Below the pieces are notes generated by a model. The model worked only from the letters and a program-made list of their open reading frames with translations, made no database searches and was not told the DNA's origin. A stretch of 64,000 nt of DNA from the NCBI GenBank assembly GCA_023101725.1, contig JALJCO010013654.1, positions 310,001-374,000 on the forward strand, in the 5' to 3' direction. The translations under genes and the position numbers were made by a program. The DNA comes from Atherinomorus stipes. Its lineage: Eukaryota; Chordata; Actinopteri; Atheriniformes; Atherinidae. How positions within the stretch are numbered: the stretch's first letter is position 1; every line of letters starts with the position of its first letter. Shown here in pieces: positions 51,947 to 64,000 of this stretch.

Positions 51947-54900
51947 ATGTCTTCAATGGAGGAGAGAGATGTAGGCGTTGCGGCCGCCCCTGGCTCCTCC
52001 TCGGCCGGCCTGGGGGTCGGGGCCGTGGGGGCAGCGGTGGAGGCTGTCGCCGGGGTCGCAGCCATGCAAGAGGATGTTGCTATTCGGCGAGAGGGGCCCG
52101 AGCCTGACCCAGACGAGCCACCCAAGAAGAGGGTGAAAATACCCGAGGGAGAGTCAGGAAAGCTGGAGGAGAGACTGTACTCAGTGCTGTGCTGCACCGT
52201 GTGCCTAGACTTGCCCAAGGCGTCAGTATACCAGGTAAACATGGTGTCAATCACAGTGTCCCCCCATAAAATCCTTGTATTACTGTCAAACATCAGCAAA
52301 ACAGCTGAAACTCATAATAGAAGCTCCATATGTGTCCCAGCCCCCAAAGTCAAGAGCCAACCTGTTGAATGTATTGGCCGGCTCAATTTATTTTTGGTGA
52401 TACCGGATCCAACACAGCCTGCATATGTCTATACAGTATATTTAGGTCATAAGGCTGAAAGATCAGACACAACCAGACCAGGTGGTCTACTCAAGTTTAT
52501 AATGTAGGATAAGTTCTCCTTGACATTGTCCACTACAAAAATCACATGCCCAAACCCACAGACAAACTTGACATAAAGGAAAATAACTTCCTTTCAGCCT
52601 ACCATTACATTTTCTTCAATGTCCTCAGAGTGGCCTCTTCGGTGTCAAGTTACCATATGTATTATCACTCATTCCGTTAGGTCACCATTAGCACCCCTCA
52701 CAGGGAAATGCAGGACGCACCTTCCAGTGTTCATGTTAAACATTCAACAGTATAAATACAATGCCACATTTTATCTACATAATACTCTGTTCATATAAAA
52801 GGTGTGAATAATTTAGCATTGTAATACCATCCCACAGAACCCAACCATTATACATGAAAAAATTCACATTTCTAGATCTTCCTAGTCTAATACCAGTTTA
52901 TTTTAAAGATTACTTCAATGAGTCCATTTTATATCTTAATGATGAACTAAAATTAATTACATTTTCTTACCATAACCCAAACACAGTACTTACAAAAAGT
53001 TAGGATTGTTCAACTTGGAAATTTACAGAAAATCTAAAAAGTTCAAACTACATTGATTCCATCATGAACATAGAGTTTTTAAGTAGAATCGTGTAATGAC
53101 CCCTTCATCTCAAACAATTTATCACAACAAAAGCGAACAATAGTATTTGGCATACCACAACATAGAAATGTCAATGTCTCAATAACTTGTCATGTGTTAG
53201 ATGCCGTCTTGGTATGATGATGTCAAAATGTGAAGAGTGTGATGACGAGGACTGTTTAGATCGGGGTGGGCAACTCTAGTCCTCAAGGGCCGGCATCTTG
53301 CAGGTATTAGGAGTTTCCCTGCTGCAACACACCTGACTCCAATCAATGGGTAATTGTGCAGAGCTTGAAGTGAAGCTCTGCACAGGTCACAAGGTGTGTT
53401 GTCACAGGGAAACTCCTAATGCCTGCAGGATGCCGGCCCTTTAGGACCAGAGTTGTCCACTCCTGCTTTAGATACAAGTTGTCATTGAACCAGATCATTT
53501 AGTGGTTCAGACATTCGCCTTGTTTACTGGTTACTTTAACATTGAACAGCTGTACTTGTGCATTCAGAAGTTTAAAGGAGTGAAAATGTATTTTACTTCT
53601 GAAGGTTATAGTGCATTTTAGTTACATTCAGAGGTCACCATCCCTGCTCCAGAAAGTAAAAATCCCGTCTGGCAGTTGTTCCAACCAATCACTTAACCAG
53701 CTGAATTTCATTGGTACAGTTCCTCTGCAGGTAGATGAGCCTGTAAGTGAAAACACCTGTTCTAAATGTACCGGCAGATCCAAAAATATGGCAGGATTTT
53801 TACTTTATGGTACCTGGATTGCCCACCTCTGGTTACACTCTGATATCATACTAAATTCCCAATCAGTAGTGTAAGTCAAATAAGTTGACCTAAAATTACA
53901 AACCTCATTCCCTAATTAGTTTGGAAGATTTTTCAAAAGAAAAGTAAAATTTTGAAACTAAAATATAATCAAAAAGAGATTTTGAATTTTCGAAGAGGTA
54001 GTAATGTTCTCCTGAAAAAATGAGACAACACTGAATCAGTTATTTGCTAAATATTTTAACTTTCTGCAATGAACTGGGGACCTGTCCATGAAGTACCCTG
54101 CCTCTTGACTAGTTGCTGCTGGGATAGGCTCCAGCCTCTTGTGACATTTCATTGACGTAAACAGGTATAGAAAATGGATGAATGTTTTCTCCTTTGCTAA
54201 AGATGTTACAATAGGATGTGAGCACTTCTATCTTATGCTGACAGTACACCCAAGGATGAGTTAGAAAAAGTTTTAGTTGATAACTTTAGGTTCGACAGTA
54301 AATCTTTTTTTTTTTTTTTTCTTCTCACTCTTTAAAGAAGATTCCAATTTCAAGAAGTGGTCTGATGAGGACATATTTAACTCCAAAGTAATTTTTTTCT
54401 CTACATTTGAGACAGTGCCTCACATATGATCAGTGCCATTTTGTTGCATTGCATAACATTACAAATGGTGCATTTTGCACATGTTCTGATAATGGTGGAA
54501 TTGAGCTGCCCCCCCCCCCCCCCCCCCCCCCCCAAAAAAAAGCAGCTAATAATTTGACTTATTTGACCCCAGAATGCATGTCATGTTCAGCTAAATTTCT
54601 GGTTATAACAATGGACTGTGTTGAGAGAAGTGGGCTCAGGAGAAATGTGGAAAACTGTGTGTCTATAGCTGGGTTTCCATTACACCTGGAATTGCGCAAA
54701 ACCTAAATATTGCAATTAAAAAACACTAATGGAAACACCTAAATTTAGAAAGAAAACTCTCAAATATCGCAAAAAAGTTTTTACGCTTTCATGAGGCGTA
54801 AATTCAGACGTTTCGATAAAGCAGTTTTTCGCATAAGTGTAATGGAAACATTTATTTTCGCAATTACACGCCATCAGGCGTGATGTGGGGGGCGGGGGTG

Positions 54901-57900
54901 TTAAAATCCAGTTATTCCTTCTTAATTATGATTAATATGATCATTTACAAGCATTAACTGTGAAATTGGAGTGATGGGGGAAGTTTTATCAGTCACACGT
55001 GAAAAATCCCCAAATCGCCGTAACTCGGCAAGCTGAGTTCATTTTGGACATTATACAGGTGGTTTATGTTCTTCATGTATTAACGACTGGACGCAAGCTG
55101 TTTATGTCGTTTGCACACATTTGGAACACCACGACTCGGTTATCTCGTTTCCACATGTCAATTATATGTCACCAGGATTTAATAATACGTGACCACGGAT
55201 AACATCGTATGACTGCGCCTTTGTATCAACAGCTGCATCACCACATAAGTCAGGAATTGGCTGCCGGATAAAAGTGGAATATGGGATCGAGAAATGACAT
55301 CCACATCCCAGAAGTTGATCATGAGGGCATCTGTTCTGGAAGTCGCCACGAGTGTTTTTCCCTGCTGATGTGATTAGAGGCTCCGTACATACGGACTTTA
55401 CTTCTAAATTATCATCCGCTGCTTTCATCTCCTGATGAGGAGCAGCAGCTCTAAAATACTAAATATTTACATCTCCATCCTCCTCAACGTGGAGTTTCGT
55501 GGGATGGGATTTTACAAGAATTATGGTTTATACCATTTAATTGAAACACCTATACATCGAAATTGTACTTTTTTGAAATTTAAGAAATATCGCTTTAATT
55601 TTTCTAAAAAGTGTGATGTAAACCCAGCTTATATTGATTATGGTGGCATGACAGTTTCTGACGCATTTCCACCCAATGGCTTAAAGGTCTCTCATGCATC
55701 ATGAACTTTTGGTGGATGCTCTTTTATACCAAATCTTGACACCCTCACATCATCAGTTAGTCTGTTGATTGTAGAATCTTCTCATACGATGTTGCTCCTT
55801 TGATATTTAAACCTTTTGGGTTTGGTTTTTTTTTTTTTTTTTTGCCTTTCTAACATTTAAATGTGTTACTATCACCAGATTTTGGATTTCTTTCTATTTT
55901 CTAAATGCAATGAAACTGCCAAGAAGACTGACCGACTAAAATGATAAAGTATTTTCTTGGCTGTAAAGGTTCGAGCTAGTTGAATTGCAGATTCAAGTTT
56001 AAAGAGCGGGGGTGTAATAAGATCAAATATGTATTTCTTCAACTTTTGCCACAATCCCTGCAGCTGGTCTCATTTTGCATTTTAAGTTGTCTTATTTTTC
56101 TCTTCCCACAAACATTTTTTTTCCATTTACATTTCTGTTTTTTTTGCCACAGTGTACCAATGGACACCTGATGTGTGCTGGCTGTTTTATTCACCTCCTG
56201 GCTGATTCACGTCTTAAGGAGGAGCAGGCCACGTGTCCCAACTGCAGGTAGATAAAGTCCACTGTCAAATCCAGGGCAGCACAGACCCCAACTAAAAACC
56301 TGTTTTACATCAAAAATATATCAGTGGTAGTCATGTTTGGATTTGCATTGCTGCATTTTAAGGCTAGGATGCAGTGAAAATGCATCCTGAAATACACCTA
56401 CGAAGTGAGTTTTATTCAGAGAAATCAACTAAATTTTCTTTGGCTTATGTGTAGTATTAGTTATGCTGAAATATTGAAGAGAAAATCTGAAAAGTTTCAC
56501 AATTTTTTGGCATTTGAGTACTTGGTTAAACCATATTATGATAAACATACACACAAGCAGAAAACAACTTATTCTGCTAGACTTTTACAGTATCTGTTAC
56601 AATTGACTCCAACCAGTGTTGGAAAAAACAGTTCTTCACTTTCTAAATTAGAGTTACTTGTGATGCAGTGATGACAAACTAGTTTGAACATACTGTACAT
56701 TACACAGATATTAGATATACATGTGCACTGATGCATCATTCATGGTTTTCTGTGCTTGCGTAGGTGTGAAATCAGCAAGAACTTGTGCTGCAGGAATCTG
56801 GCAGTTGAGAAGGCAGTCAGTGAACTGCCGACAGACTGCACCTTCTGCCTAAAACAGTTCCCCCGCTCCAGTCTAGAGAGACACCAGAAGGAGGAGTGCC
56901 AAGACAGGTTTACATCACACACTCAAATAACACTAAAACACAATTTTTAGTCAATGACTTGTTGAAAGGGTAAAAAGTTTCACCAAAATTAGTCCAAGCC
57001 TCTTTCCCTGTATACATCCCAGAAAGGTCCACTTAAACCATGACAAACTGTAAAATCCATGCTCTTTTAAGGACTAAGCAAGTACAAAAAGAGACCAACA
57101 CACATATTTCTCCCACAGTATTACTGTATTATGTATATCTACTCATTATACCCCAGCACAGTATCACATTGAGTTAATTTGAGGAAGATGAAAGGGCGTG
57201 TAAGTAGTCACTTCCAAGAAGGAAATCTACTAATGTAATTACACACTGCGCATTAGTCATGTGTAATATTTAAGCCATGCATGAAATCCTGCAGGGTTGT
57301 TTCTATAGCAACAGGTGACCCCGCTTAGGAGAGCAGTGCCTGTGCTGTTGTTGCTATGACAGCAGCCATGGTAGACACCTGATGTTTCTTGGTTAGGTCA
57401 GACAGAAAACATTTCTGGTCTCTGTGAGGAAGTTTTGATGTTGATCTCAGGGATGCAGTCATCAGTTTCAAAGATAAGCATTCGGACACAAACTGTGTTT
57501 AATGTGCTGTAATTACACTTGTGATAGCAGGGATTTCTGTTGTTAAAGGTGTAAGATGCAACCTTGCAGGGGAAAAAAGATAGAATTGTATCACATAAAG
57601 GTGCCCTTTATGTGATGCTTAATATCCAGACTACCCTATAATCCATTAAGATGATCTTTTTTAATAGTTTTCCAGAATTCCTGAAGATGTCGTCATTTTT
57701 TTCCATTTGGCTGCTTTTTCATTAATTTTCTGTTCAGTCTTTGATCATCGCCATTTTCAGAAGAATGTGTTTTTGTATCTGTTAAGCCAATTAACACTCC
57801 TGTAAATCATTCAGACATGAAAAGTCACCAAATTCACACGATCAACAAGTGTTTTGTTTTCACACAACAGACAATTTAGCAAAGGACACGGTTTGATAGA

Positions 57901-60311
57901 CATACAAATTTTTTGGGCTTAAAGAGTGATTAGCCATGTGTATTTTTTTCCTCAAAAGTGTGAGGAAACTGAACACATGAAATTATTGGGCCTAGTATCT
58001 AAAAGTGATGCTTAAAGCTTCATTCCTGAACTTTGGCAGATTTTCACACTGTCTTTTATCGTTTGGCCTGGTTTCCATTCAAAGGTGGCTGTCAAGAAGG
58101 CATTCTTGAGGAAGGGAAATTGAAAGAAAAGGCTCTTTTACACCAGATAGTAGAAGAACTGGACTGAAAATCATTGAAAACATGTATTGAGAAGTGATGA
58201 ATCATCCCCAGAGACTAGACCTCAACATTACTGAAACAGTGTGGGATCATCTCGACAGAGAACAGAGCAAAATGCAGCAAAATTCACCAAACAGCTTTGA
58301 AATGTCCTTTAAGAAGCTGGGAAAATTATTTCTTAAAGACTAGTTGAAAATATTGCAAGAAAGCTTGTCTAAGAGTTGTTCTTTGGATGTGTATAGTGTA
58401 ATTTTACTTATTTTTTTCAAGTTTCAATAAATTGCTGCACATATTTCCAATTTTCCTGGCAAAATAACTAAAGAAACTTATCAAGTTGGCTTGACTTCAC
58501 TGCAGAGAATGTTACTTTTCATATAATAAATACTTCTCTTCACCTTCAGAAAGTAGCAAGAATTTGTTGAAAGCACCTTTGTCAAAGATGTCATTTATAT
58601 GAATTCATGCCATGTTTTACTCTGAGATTAGCCCTCAGTGAGCCCTTATCTCTGTACAGCATTAATTTGTCGCAGTTCACATCCTGGATTAATTAGTACC
58701 TTTGATATTATTACCTTCCATCGATTGCAAGTATCACATATTCATCTCAAAGCACCTCTGTAAGGGATGTAATTTATATGACGCCACGTCTGCGCTTTCT
58801 TTTGTCTTAAACTCTCGCTATTTTGTTGCCAGGGTGACGCAGTGCAAGTACAAGAGGATTGGCTGCCCCTGGCAAGGTCCATTTCATGAGCTGCCAGCAC
58901 ATGAAAGTGAGTGCTGTCACCCAACTAAGACTGGTACAGAGCTGATGGGAATACTGGGAGAGATGGACCAGAGCCACCGCAGAGATACACAGCTCTACAA
59001 CAGCATCTTTAGCCTGCTCTGCTATGAGAAGATAGGTTTTACAGGTACAAACCTCCAGAGAGAGTTTCATAGAATGGTAATTGCCTGTCTGTGCACTTGA
59101 GAGGAAATGCCATCATGCTACGCCTTTTTTATACTAGAAAATCTGATCACTTTACAACTTAATGTCCCTTTTTTCCCCTCCTCCTGACAACCTTTCTGCC
59201 TCTCTTTAATTTGTCTTCCACTGTGTGCATTTAGAGGTGCAGTTCAGGCCGTACCGCACTGATGACTTCATCACTCGTCTGTACTATGAAACCCCGCGTT
59301 TCACTGTTCTCAACCAGACGTGGGTGCTTAAGGCCCGCGTTAACGACTCCGAGCGCAACCCCAATCTCTCCTGCAAGCGCACTCTCTCCTTTCAGCTCAT
59401 CTTGAAGAGCAAGGTACACTCACTTCTCCATTTGTCCATGTCTATTTTTGAGTTTCTGCATTGCTCCTTAAAGTTGAGGCTCCATGATGCTCCACTACTT
59501 ACCAAGTTTGGCTTAAATGGTAAAGTTTTGACAGGAAAATTTGTTTAAAACTAACCCCACAGATATCCGTCGGGTCAGAGGCAAAAGTTACTTGTTGCTG
59601 ATGAGTTTTGTACAAACTAAGGGTGTGTGTAGGGAAATGGAGGAACAGGAGTACAATGCTGATTCGGAAGATTTTGTTTCACAAAGAAAAGCAAGACTGA
59701 AGAGGTGAGTCAGTTTATTCATCTGATCCAAGCAGCAGCCTCCCCTGAGATCACGCTAGGTTATTTCACACTCCTTGCAGTGTAGGCCACCTGAGACTGA
59801 GACAAGAAGCGGCTTGTATGCTGCTTTCTCTGCCAGAGCCCCCCCCTGAGAGGGCAAGGCGGATAGATCCATCCTCACAGTGCTATTTAGAGTGGGTTGT
59901 GTCTCTGCAGCCTTCCTCCTGCAGTAAATGAAATGCTGAGAAACGTATTTAAGTTTTGCCATGAGCCCTGAAATGGCCAAAATGAGGGAAGTGTCATTAA
60001 AAAATCTTATTGGTGTTATTGGGAATAAACATCAGTGTATCTTCCCCTTAACTGGGTTCAGGTTCCATATTGATGTGGAAGTGTTTGTGTGTGTGCAGGT
60101 GAACTCTGCCCTGGAGTGCTCCTTCCTGCTTTTGAAAGGCCCGTACGATGACGTGCGGATCAAGCCGGTTATCTACCACCACTCCTTCAGCAACGACACC
60201 AACGAGACTGACTATGTCCCTCTGCCCATCTCCGACTCGGTGGAGTGCAACAAACTGCTGGCCGCCAAAAACATCAACCTGCGCCTGTTCATCTTCCAAG
60301 TCCAAAAATAA
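51947..60311 (+). CDS. zftraf1: Zinc finger TRAF-type-containing protein 1 (cysteine/histidine-rich protein 1)
   Basis: The protein joins a RING-like finger, TRAF-type zinc fingers and a TRAF/SIAH-like C-terminal fold, as in putative E3 ligases; its molecular role is poorly defined. Six exons: 51947-52234 ([21 protein letters not shown]), 56153-56247, 56764-56907, 58833-59044, 59235-59413 and 60099-60311 (TAA). The total is 1131 bp, 376 aa, all GT-AG with consistent phases. RING ligands are Cys83, Cys86, Cys97, His101, Cys104, Cys107, Cys124 and Cys127, with spacing that fits C3HC4. Next come [20 protein letters not shown] and [20 protein letters not shown], the TRAF-type fingers. The C-terminus ([20 protein letters not shown], ending RLFIFQVQK) matches vertebrate orthologs closely. 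The alanine/glycine-rich N-terminus is variable in the family. Intron 1 (3.9 kb) is full of small transposons. Confidence 0.95.
53262..53465. mobile_element. Fold-back hAT-like MITE, 204 bp, in zftraf1 intron 1
   Basis: The two halves are almost perfect inverses over roughly 70 bp: CTAGTCCTCAAGGGCCGGCA and TTAGGAGTTTCCCTG on the left pair with the same motifs reversed on the right. Flanks GTTTAGAT (53254-53261) and CTTTAGAT (53466-53473) form an 8-bp duplication with one mismatch. Confidence 0.8.
53629..53831. mobile_element. hAT-like MITE, 203 bp, copy 2
   Basis: Same family, same orientation and same length as 43634-43836. Starts CAGAGGTCACCATCC and ends GCCCACCTCTG. Target duplication GTTACATT (53621-53628) and GTTACACT (53832-53839), one mismatch. 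Confidence 0.83.
54064..54180 (+). mobile_element. 3' fragment of the SINE-like repeat seen at 11053-11397
   Basis: Contains GACCTGTCCATGAAGTACCC and GCTGGGATAGGCTCCAG, then GTATAGAAAATGGATGAATG, the usual tail of this fish repeat. The 5' tRNA-like part is absent. Confidence 0.6.
54509..54533. repeat. Poly-C tract in zftraf1 intron 1
   Basis: An uninterrupted run of about 25 C followed by A7. It is a probable site of length error and of i-motif/G-quadruplex potential. Confidence 0.9.
54667..55629. mobile_element. Inverted-repeat DNA element, 963 bp, zftraf1 intron 1
   Basis: Ends AGCTGGGTTTCCATTACA and (minus strand) AGCTGGGTTTACATCACA are inverted, flanked by TAT on both sides (54664-54666 and 55630-55632). 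Many short subterminal motifs with ATGGAAACA and TTCGCAATTA. Open frames inside have no recognisable transposase domain, so it is probably non-autonomous; superfamily uncertain. Confidence 0.65.
57299..57312. promoter_or_regulatory. RFX X-box-like motif in zftraf1 intron 3
   Basis: GTTTCTATAGCAAC is a two-half-site X-box-like sequence. A related incomplete copy (GTTGCTATGACAGC) follows about 40 bp later. Motif match only. Confidence 0.25.
58060..58440 (+). mobile_element. Degenerate Tc1-like transposase remnant, zftraf1 intron 3
   Basis: Around 58198-58375 the plus strand can be read as the C-terminal end of a Tc1-type transposase ([20 protein letters not shown], then [11 protein letters not shown]) with a stop between. 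Upstream sequence (CAAGAAGGCATTCTTGAGGA) also resembles the family. No terminal repeats remain. It is an old relic, apparently less well preserved than the other two Tc1 copies in the window. Confidence 0.6.
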
Positions 60312-61880
60312 AGACCGTAAAACGAGGAGGAGGAGGAGGGGGAGGACGTAAACAGTGAAGAAAAAGAAGCTCGACGATTGAAGGCGAGGGTCAAAGAGAG
60401 GATGTGATGATTAAAGAGAGACACCACTGAACCATTGATACCTCTTAACATTACACACACACACATACACACACACACACACCACTAATTACACTTACCT
60501 CTTTTTACAAGGTAGTGAGACCCCTTGCTTGGGAAAGCTGTGAGTTGCTATGGAGATGAGATGAGTGGGCTTTTATATGGGATGGAGGGGTGGGGTGAAA
60601 CCTTTCGGCAGTGTGGAATAGGGGGGTTGCCAGACGGCTAGTGCGTACCTGTGGTTTGTGGCTGTTTTTCTTCTTGCCAATTGCAGCCAAAGGTAGCACT
60701 CACACACACACACACACACACACACTCGCCAACCAAAGCAGGGTTTACTGGGTGTGTCTTTTGTGTGCATGTTTGTGTGTTTTCGAGACAAACTGGGTCT
60801 ATGTGGCAAAGCCTAATGCGTGACCAAACTCTGCTCGCATGTTCGGACATCCTGGGAAAACGTGATATAGTAAAAATAGAGCAACTGAGTCTACTGAGCT
60901 GTTCTTTGGTTGCGTGGATACAGACGATGGGCTGGTATGCGTGTGTTTTCCCCCTCTTTCTACACACTTAATGCAGGAGTTTCCTCAACAGTGTCTTCTG
61001 TTTTGGCAAACCCATCCCCCCAACATTTAGCTTCATGTTGTTTTTTGTTTTGTTTTGTTTTTTTGCCAGAGCAAGTGAAAGACTGCATCCCACCATGTCT
61101 CCCCCCCACTTCTACATTTTTTTTTTATCCAGAAGAAACACTGCCTGGCTGCATGCATATTTTAGTTCTTCAGCTTTTTCTTCCAGCTGTGGTTATATTT
61201 AATCTTCAACACTAATAGCATTTTATTTCTCTCTACCCAGAATATTTAAGTACCTGTGAATGTTTTTATTTCTATTTTGGTTTTTAGAGCGTGACTAGCT
61301 GCCTGCGTGTTTGTGTGAATGTATGTATATAAACAGATCAGGTCCAGTGCAGTTATTAAGGATATTGCCAACAAGGCCAGACCACCACCAGTCCTTCAGG
61401 GCCCCCAAAATTTCACTGTCTCAGTTTGAATTACTTTAAAATGAGTTGATTATTTGCATCACTGAAGAAAAATATATTGAGATTTGCATTTCTAACACCT
61501 CAATGTGAGTGTTTTTGCTCACATTGTTGTTATTGTTGGCATTTTCATTTTATTTTAATCTTTGTTTGCTTTGCTATATTTTTTTAATTACTTTAATCAT
61601 TTTCATGTAATCAAATATAGTTTAAATCCTCCTCAAAATATAGGTGAAATTTTAACTTATTTAAATAACCGTAAAATAATTGACCCACACAGATATGGGG
61701 CCATATAGGATCCAATATAAGAATACAGCTTTGACTCAAGGTACAGTGTTGGCTTTGTATTTAATGGTAAAAGCAAGCAGCAGCTCTTCTAGCCTTCTCT
61801 GCTCCTCGGACCCCCTTGATGACTATTTGACAACAACCTAAACTGATCAGTTACTGATCAATAAATCAGGCTGACTTGAC
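60312..61880 (+). other. zftraf1 3' UTR region
   Basis: Sequence after the stop holds CA microsatellites at 60453-60482 and 60697-60724 and a poly-T/TTTTG stretch near 61040-61061. AATAAA at about 61860 is a plausible polyadenylation signal; another candidate lies near 62165. Open frames on both strands here are repeat-driven. Confidence 0.4.
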
Positions 61881-64000
61881 TTCAACAGACTTTTTTTTTT
61901 TTTTTGAGGATCAGAAATTTTTTTTTATGATTGATGGTGTGTGCGTGTGTGTGCAGAGATCACATCAAGGGGGTTTTACCTTACCACAGAGACATAATAG
62001 TGTTAGACTTGAATGAAAACGAGATGTTACTTGCATAGACTCTACTGTAAGGCAGATAGATCTCTCTCCTCCCGACCTCCATGTCCTGTATTTCTGTGTT
62101 TTAATGCTTTGTCTCTATGCCAGTGGACTCACTCATCTCACTATGGCTGTACATGTGCCTTTTATTAAAGATCATGGAACCTGTTCTGCTGCTTCTGCTT
62201 TGTGTGAGTGTGTTGAATTTGAGAACAGAAATAGACCTGGCTCTATGAATGCATTGGTCTGTATAAATTATGTATTCAGCGTTGCCGTTATGAAATCTAA
62301 ATTAAATTTGAGGCTTGTGTGGGTGATGTATATCTTTCATTGAATCTGATTGGAAGAATATGAATCACATGGAGAACAAAATGAATTAAAGCTCCAAGCA
62401 GCGAAGAACATCTCCTGCACCTTGGGGGGGCTCGGACCCGTGTCTTGATTAACGCCCCTTGCTGAATGTGGGAGTAAATTCGATGGAAATATCCAACTTT
62501 GAGGGGTTGCTTTGGCCCTGTCCATTGAGGATGACTCCAAATTTTGAAAACTTGATTAGGCACATCTAACAACTGGATAAACCAATTTTAAGACCAATAT
62601 GATTACATCTGTAGGAATCTAATGAGTTTTTTTCAAACAAATTGACTGACTTCTTGTTAGTTTTAGGTCATGGCTCCAAGAGGATGTTTTTGTTGTTTTT
62701 GGTGGGTCTTCAAGTGTGCAAAATGTCATGGACATCAGGCGCAGTTATTAGACTGCTACAATAGGTGGCGGTGTCGAGCCATTTTTTTTTCTCCCATAAC
62801 GTGCGCGAGACTTAAAATGCTATTTTTTCTTTCTTTCCCCGCATCCCTTGGCATTAGCGTTTGTGTTTGGTACGGAGCAGGGAAACGTCTAAAACCTGTG
62901 GACCGTGGACCGGAGTTGAGATAATTTGTCATAAAAATAATAAATCAGCTATTTGGTTGCATTTTAGCTGGCAAGCCATTACCCAGCATCCGAGAACACC
63001 TCATTAGCAGCCACTGCGTGCTTGAAAGTGGGTTTATTGTAGTTGTGTAAAATGTTGCCTCAAGACTAGAGTGTTTTTTGTGTGTGATAAAGTCTTGCAA
63101 GTTCACTAAAATCTATTCAATTAGGCTGTATTTAGGAAAACTAAATCAAATTAATGCCTGCTGATCATCATTACAGGTGGGTAGGCCTACTTGTATTTTT
63201 CTGTTAGGGACAAAATGTCTTTTTTAATTAACACAAGGGCCCTGAAATTATTATTGATAAATAATGTATTGAAAAATGAAACCTTAAGGTTAATAGAAAT
63301 AGTAAAAATTGTACACAAGTAAAAATGATTATAAACGTTTGATTAAAATGAGCAGTGTTGCAGTCCGTGTAATGATGAATATTAAGCAGCAGGGGGCGCT
63401 TAAGTCCTCGATTATTGAAACCTTAAATGTTTTGCATTTGTATTCCTCCCCATGTTATATTCATTTATTTTTCTAAAAGTGAAATCAGTTTCTAGATGAA
63501 CGTCTTAATGAAAAGTTTTTATTTTGTAATTATACCAATAGTTTCTTAATTAAATGCCTGTTATTACTCAAGTCAAATTTTTGCTTGTTTGTCAAAATTC
63601 TGGGATCTGAATTTCCACAATAGACAAATCAAGATTGTGTTTTTTAAAATCCTATTGTTGATATGTACAGCTTTTCGTTATGGGTGAACAGAGATCAACC
63701 ACAGCACAGGTTATCATACAGTATATTTCCTTACAGATCTATCTCATTATAGCTTCGTCTATCATCCCTGACATAATCATCAATTTGAGAAGAAACAAAG
63801 AGGCGGAATGATGCAGAAATGTGACCTCATTAGTCAAGCCACGGCACTTTATTCATTTCACACAGTGCATTTCCTTAAAACACAATATATAATTTAATAA
63901 CAATATAAAACTCCATTTGTGTATATAAATTATGCATTCAGTACAGCAGCTCTGATATATACTACTAAGCTTTGGTACAGTAGAACATTTATCTCTGTGA
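61881..64000. other. Intergenic right end of the window
   Basis: AT-rich sequence with a poly-T tract at 61891-61905 and a TG-rich patch (61937-61955). No gene, exon with conserved protein, or RNA gene was recognised. A CTCF-like site lies at 63386-63400. Confidence 0.45.
63386..63400 (+). promoter_or_regulatory. CTCF-like motif right of zftraf1
   Basis: GCAGCAGGGGGCGCT fits the CTCF core and its 3' GCGCT extension with a single mismatch at the first base. Motif match only, in intergenic DNA. Confidence 0.4.

Noticed and set aside
60611..60971. Open frames of 70-109 aa on both strands
   Set aside because: They cross CA/TG microsatellites in the zftraf1 3' UTR and translate as Thr-His or Cys-Val runs.

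Overview
The window is a piece of a teleost fish nuclear genome, probably a percomorph. It is AT-rich, with split genes on both strands, GT-AG introns, long CA/TG and TA microsatellites, and many fish-type DNA transposons (Tc1, hAT-like and other short inverted-repeat elements), tRNA-derived SINEs and an L2/CR1-type LINE. No CRISPR, operon, tRNA or rRNA gene was seen.

Six protein genes can be rebuilt exon by exon. From left to right they are nkain1 (minus, last exon off the left edge), snrnp40 (minus, 10 coding exons), zcchc17 (plus, 6 coding exons), fabp3 (minus, 4 exons, 133 aa), dclk3 (plus, 7 exons, 882 aa) and zftraf1/cyhr1 (plus, 6 exons, 376 aa). The first four keep the order found on human chromosome 1p35, while dclk3 and zftraf1 lie elsewhere in human, so a synteny break lies between about 28.9 and 41.0 kb. 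snrnp40 and zcchc17 are head to head and probably share a bidirectional promoter. The products do not form one pathway: a Na,K-ATPase-interacting membrane protein, a U5 snRNP WD40 protein, an RNA-binding nucleolar/ribosomal protein, a fatty-acid carrier, a doublecortin-type kinase and a RING/TRAF-type zinc finger protein.

The remainder is introns and intergenic DNA. The largest gene-free block (28.95-40.9 kb) holds a Tc1 element carrying two further inverted-repeat elements and a truncated L2-type LINE whose 3' tail has grown into a CTTAT microsatellite. snrnp40 intron 8 holds a second nested Tc1 element, carrying a SINE and a 490-bp MITE. dclk3 intron 2 and zftraf1 intron 1 hold clusters of short hAT-like elements, several with clear 8-bp target duplications; one 203-bp family occurs in both.

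The most consequential oddity is an apparent 1-bp deletion in snrnp40 exon 5, in an A5G4 homopolymer, which breaks an otherwise intact essential splicing gene and is most simply a sequence error. I found no clear sign of a new multi-gene system. The most unusual structures are the layered transposon insertions and a 1.4-kb non-autonomous element with an internal hairpin.
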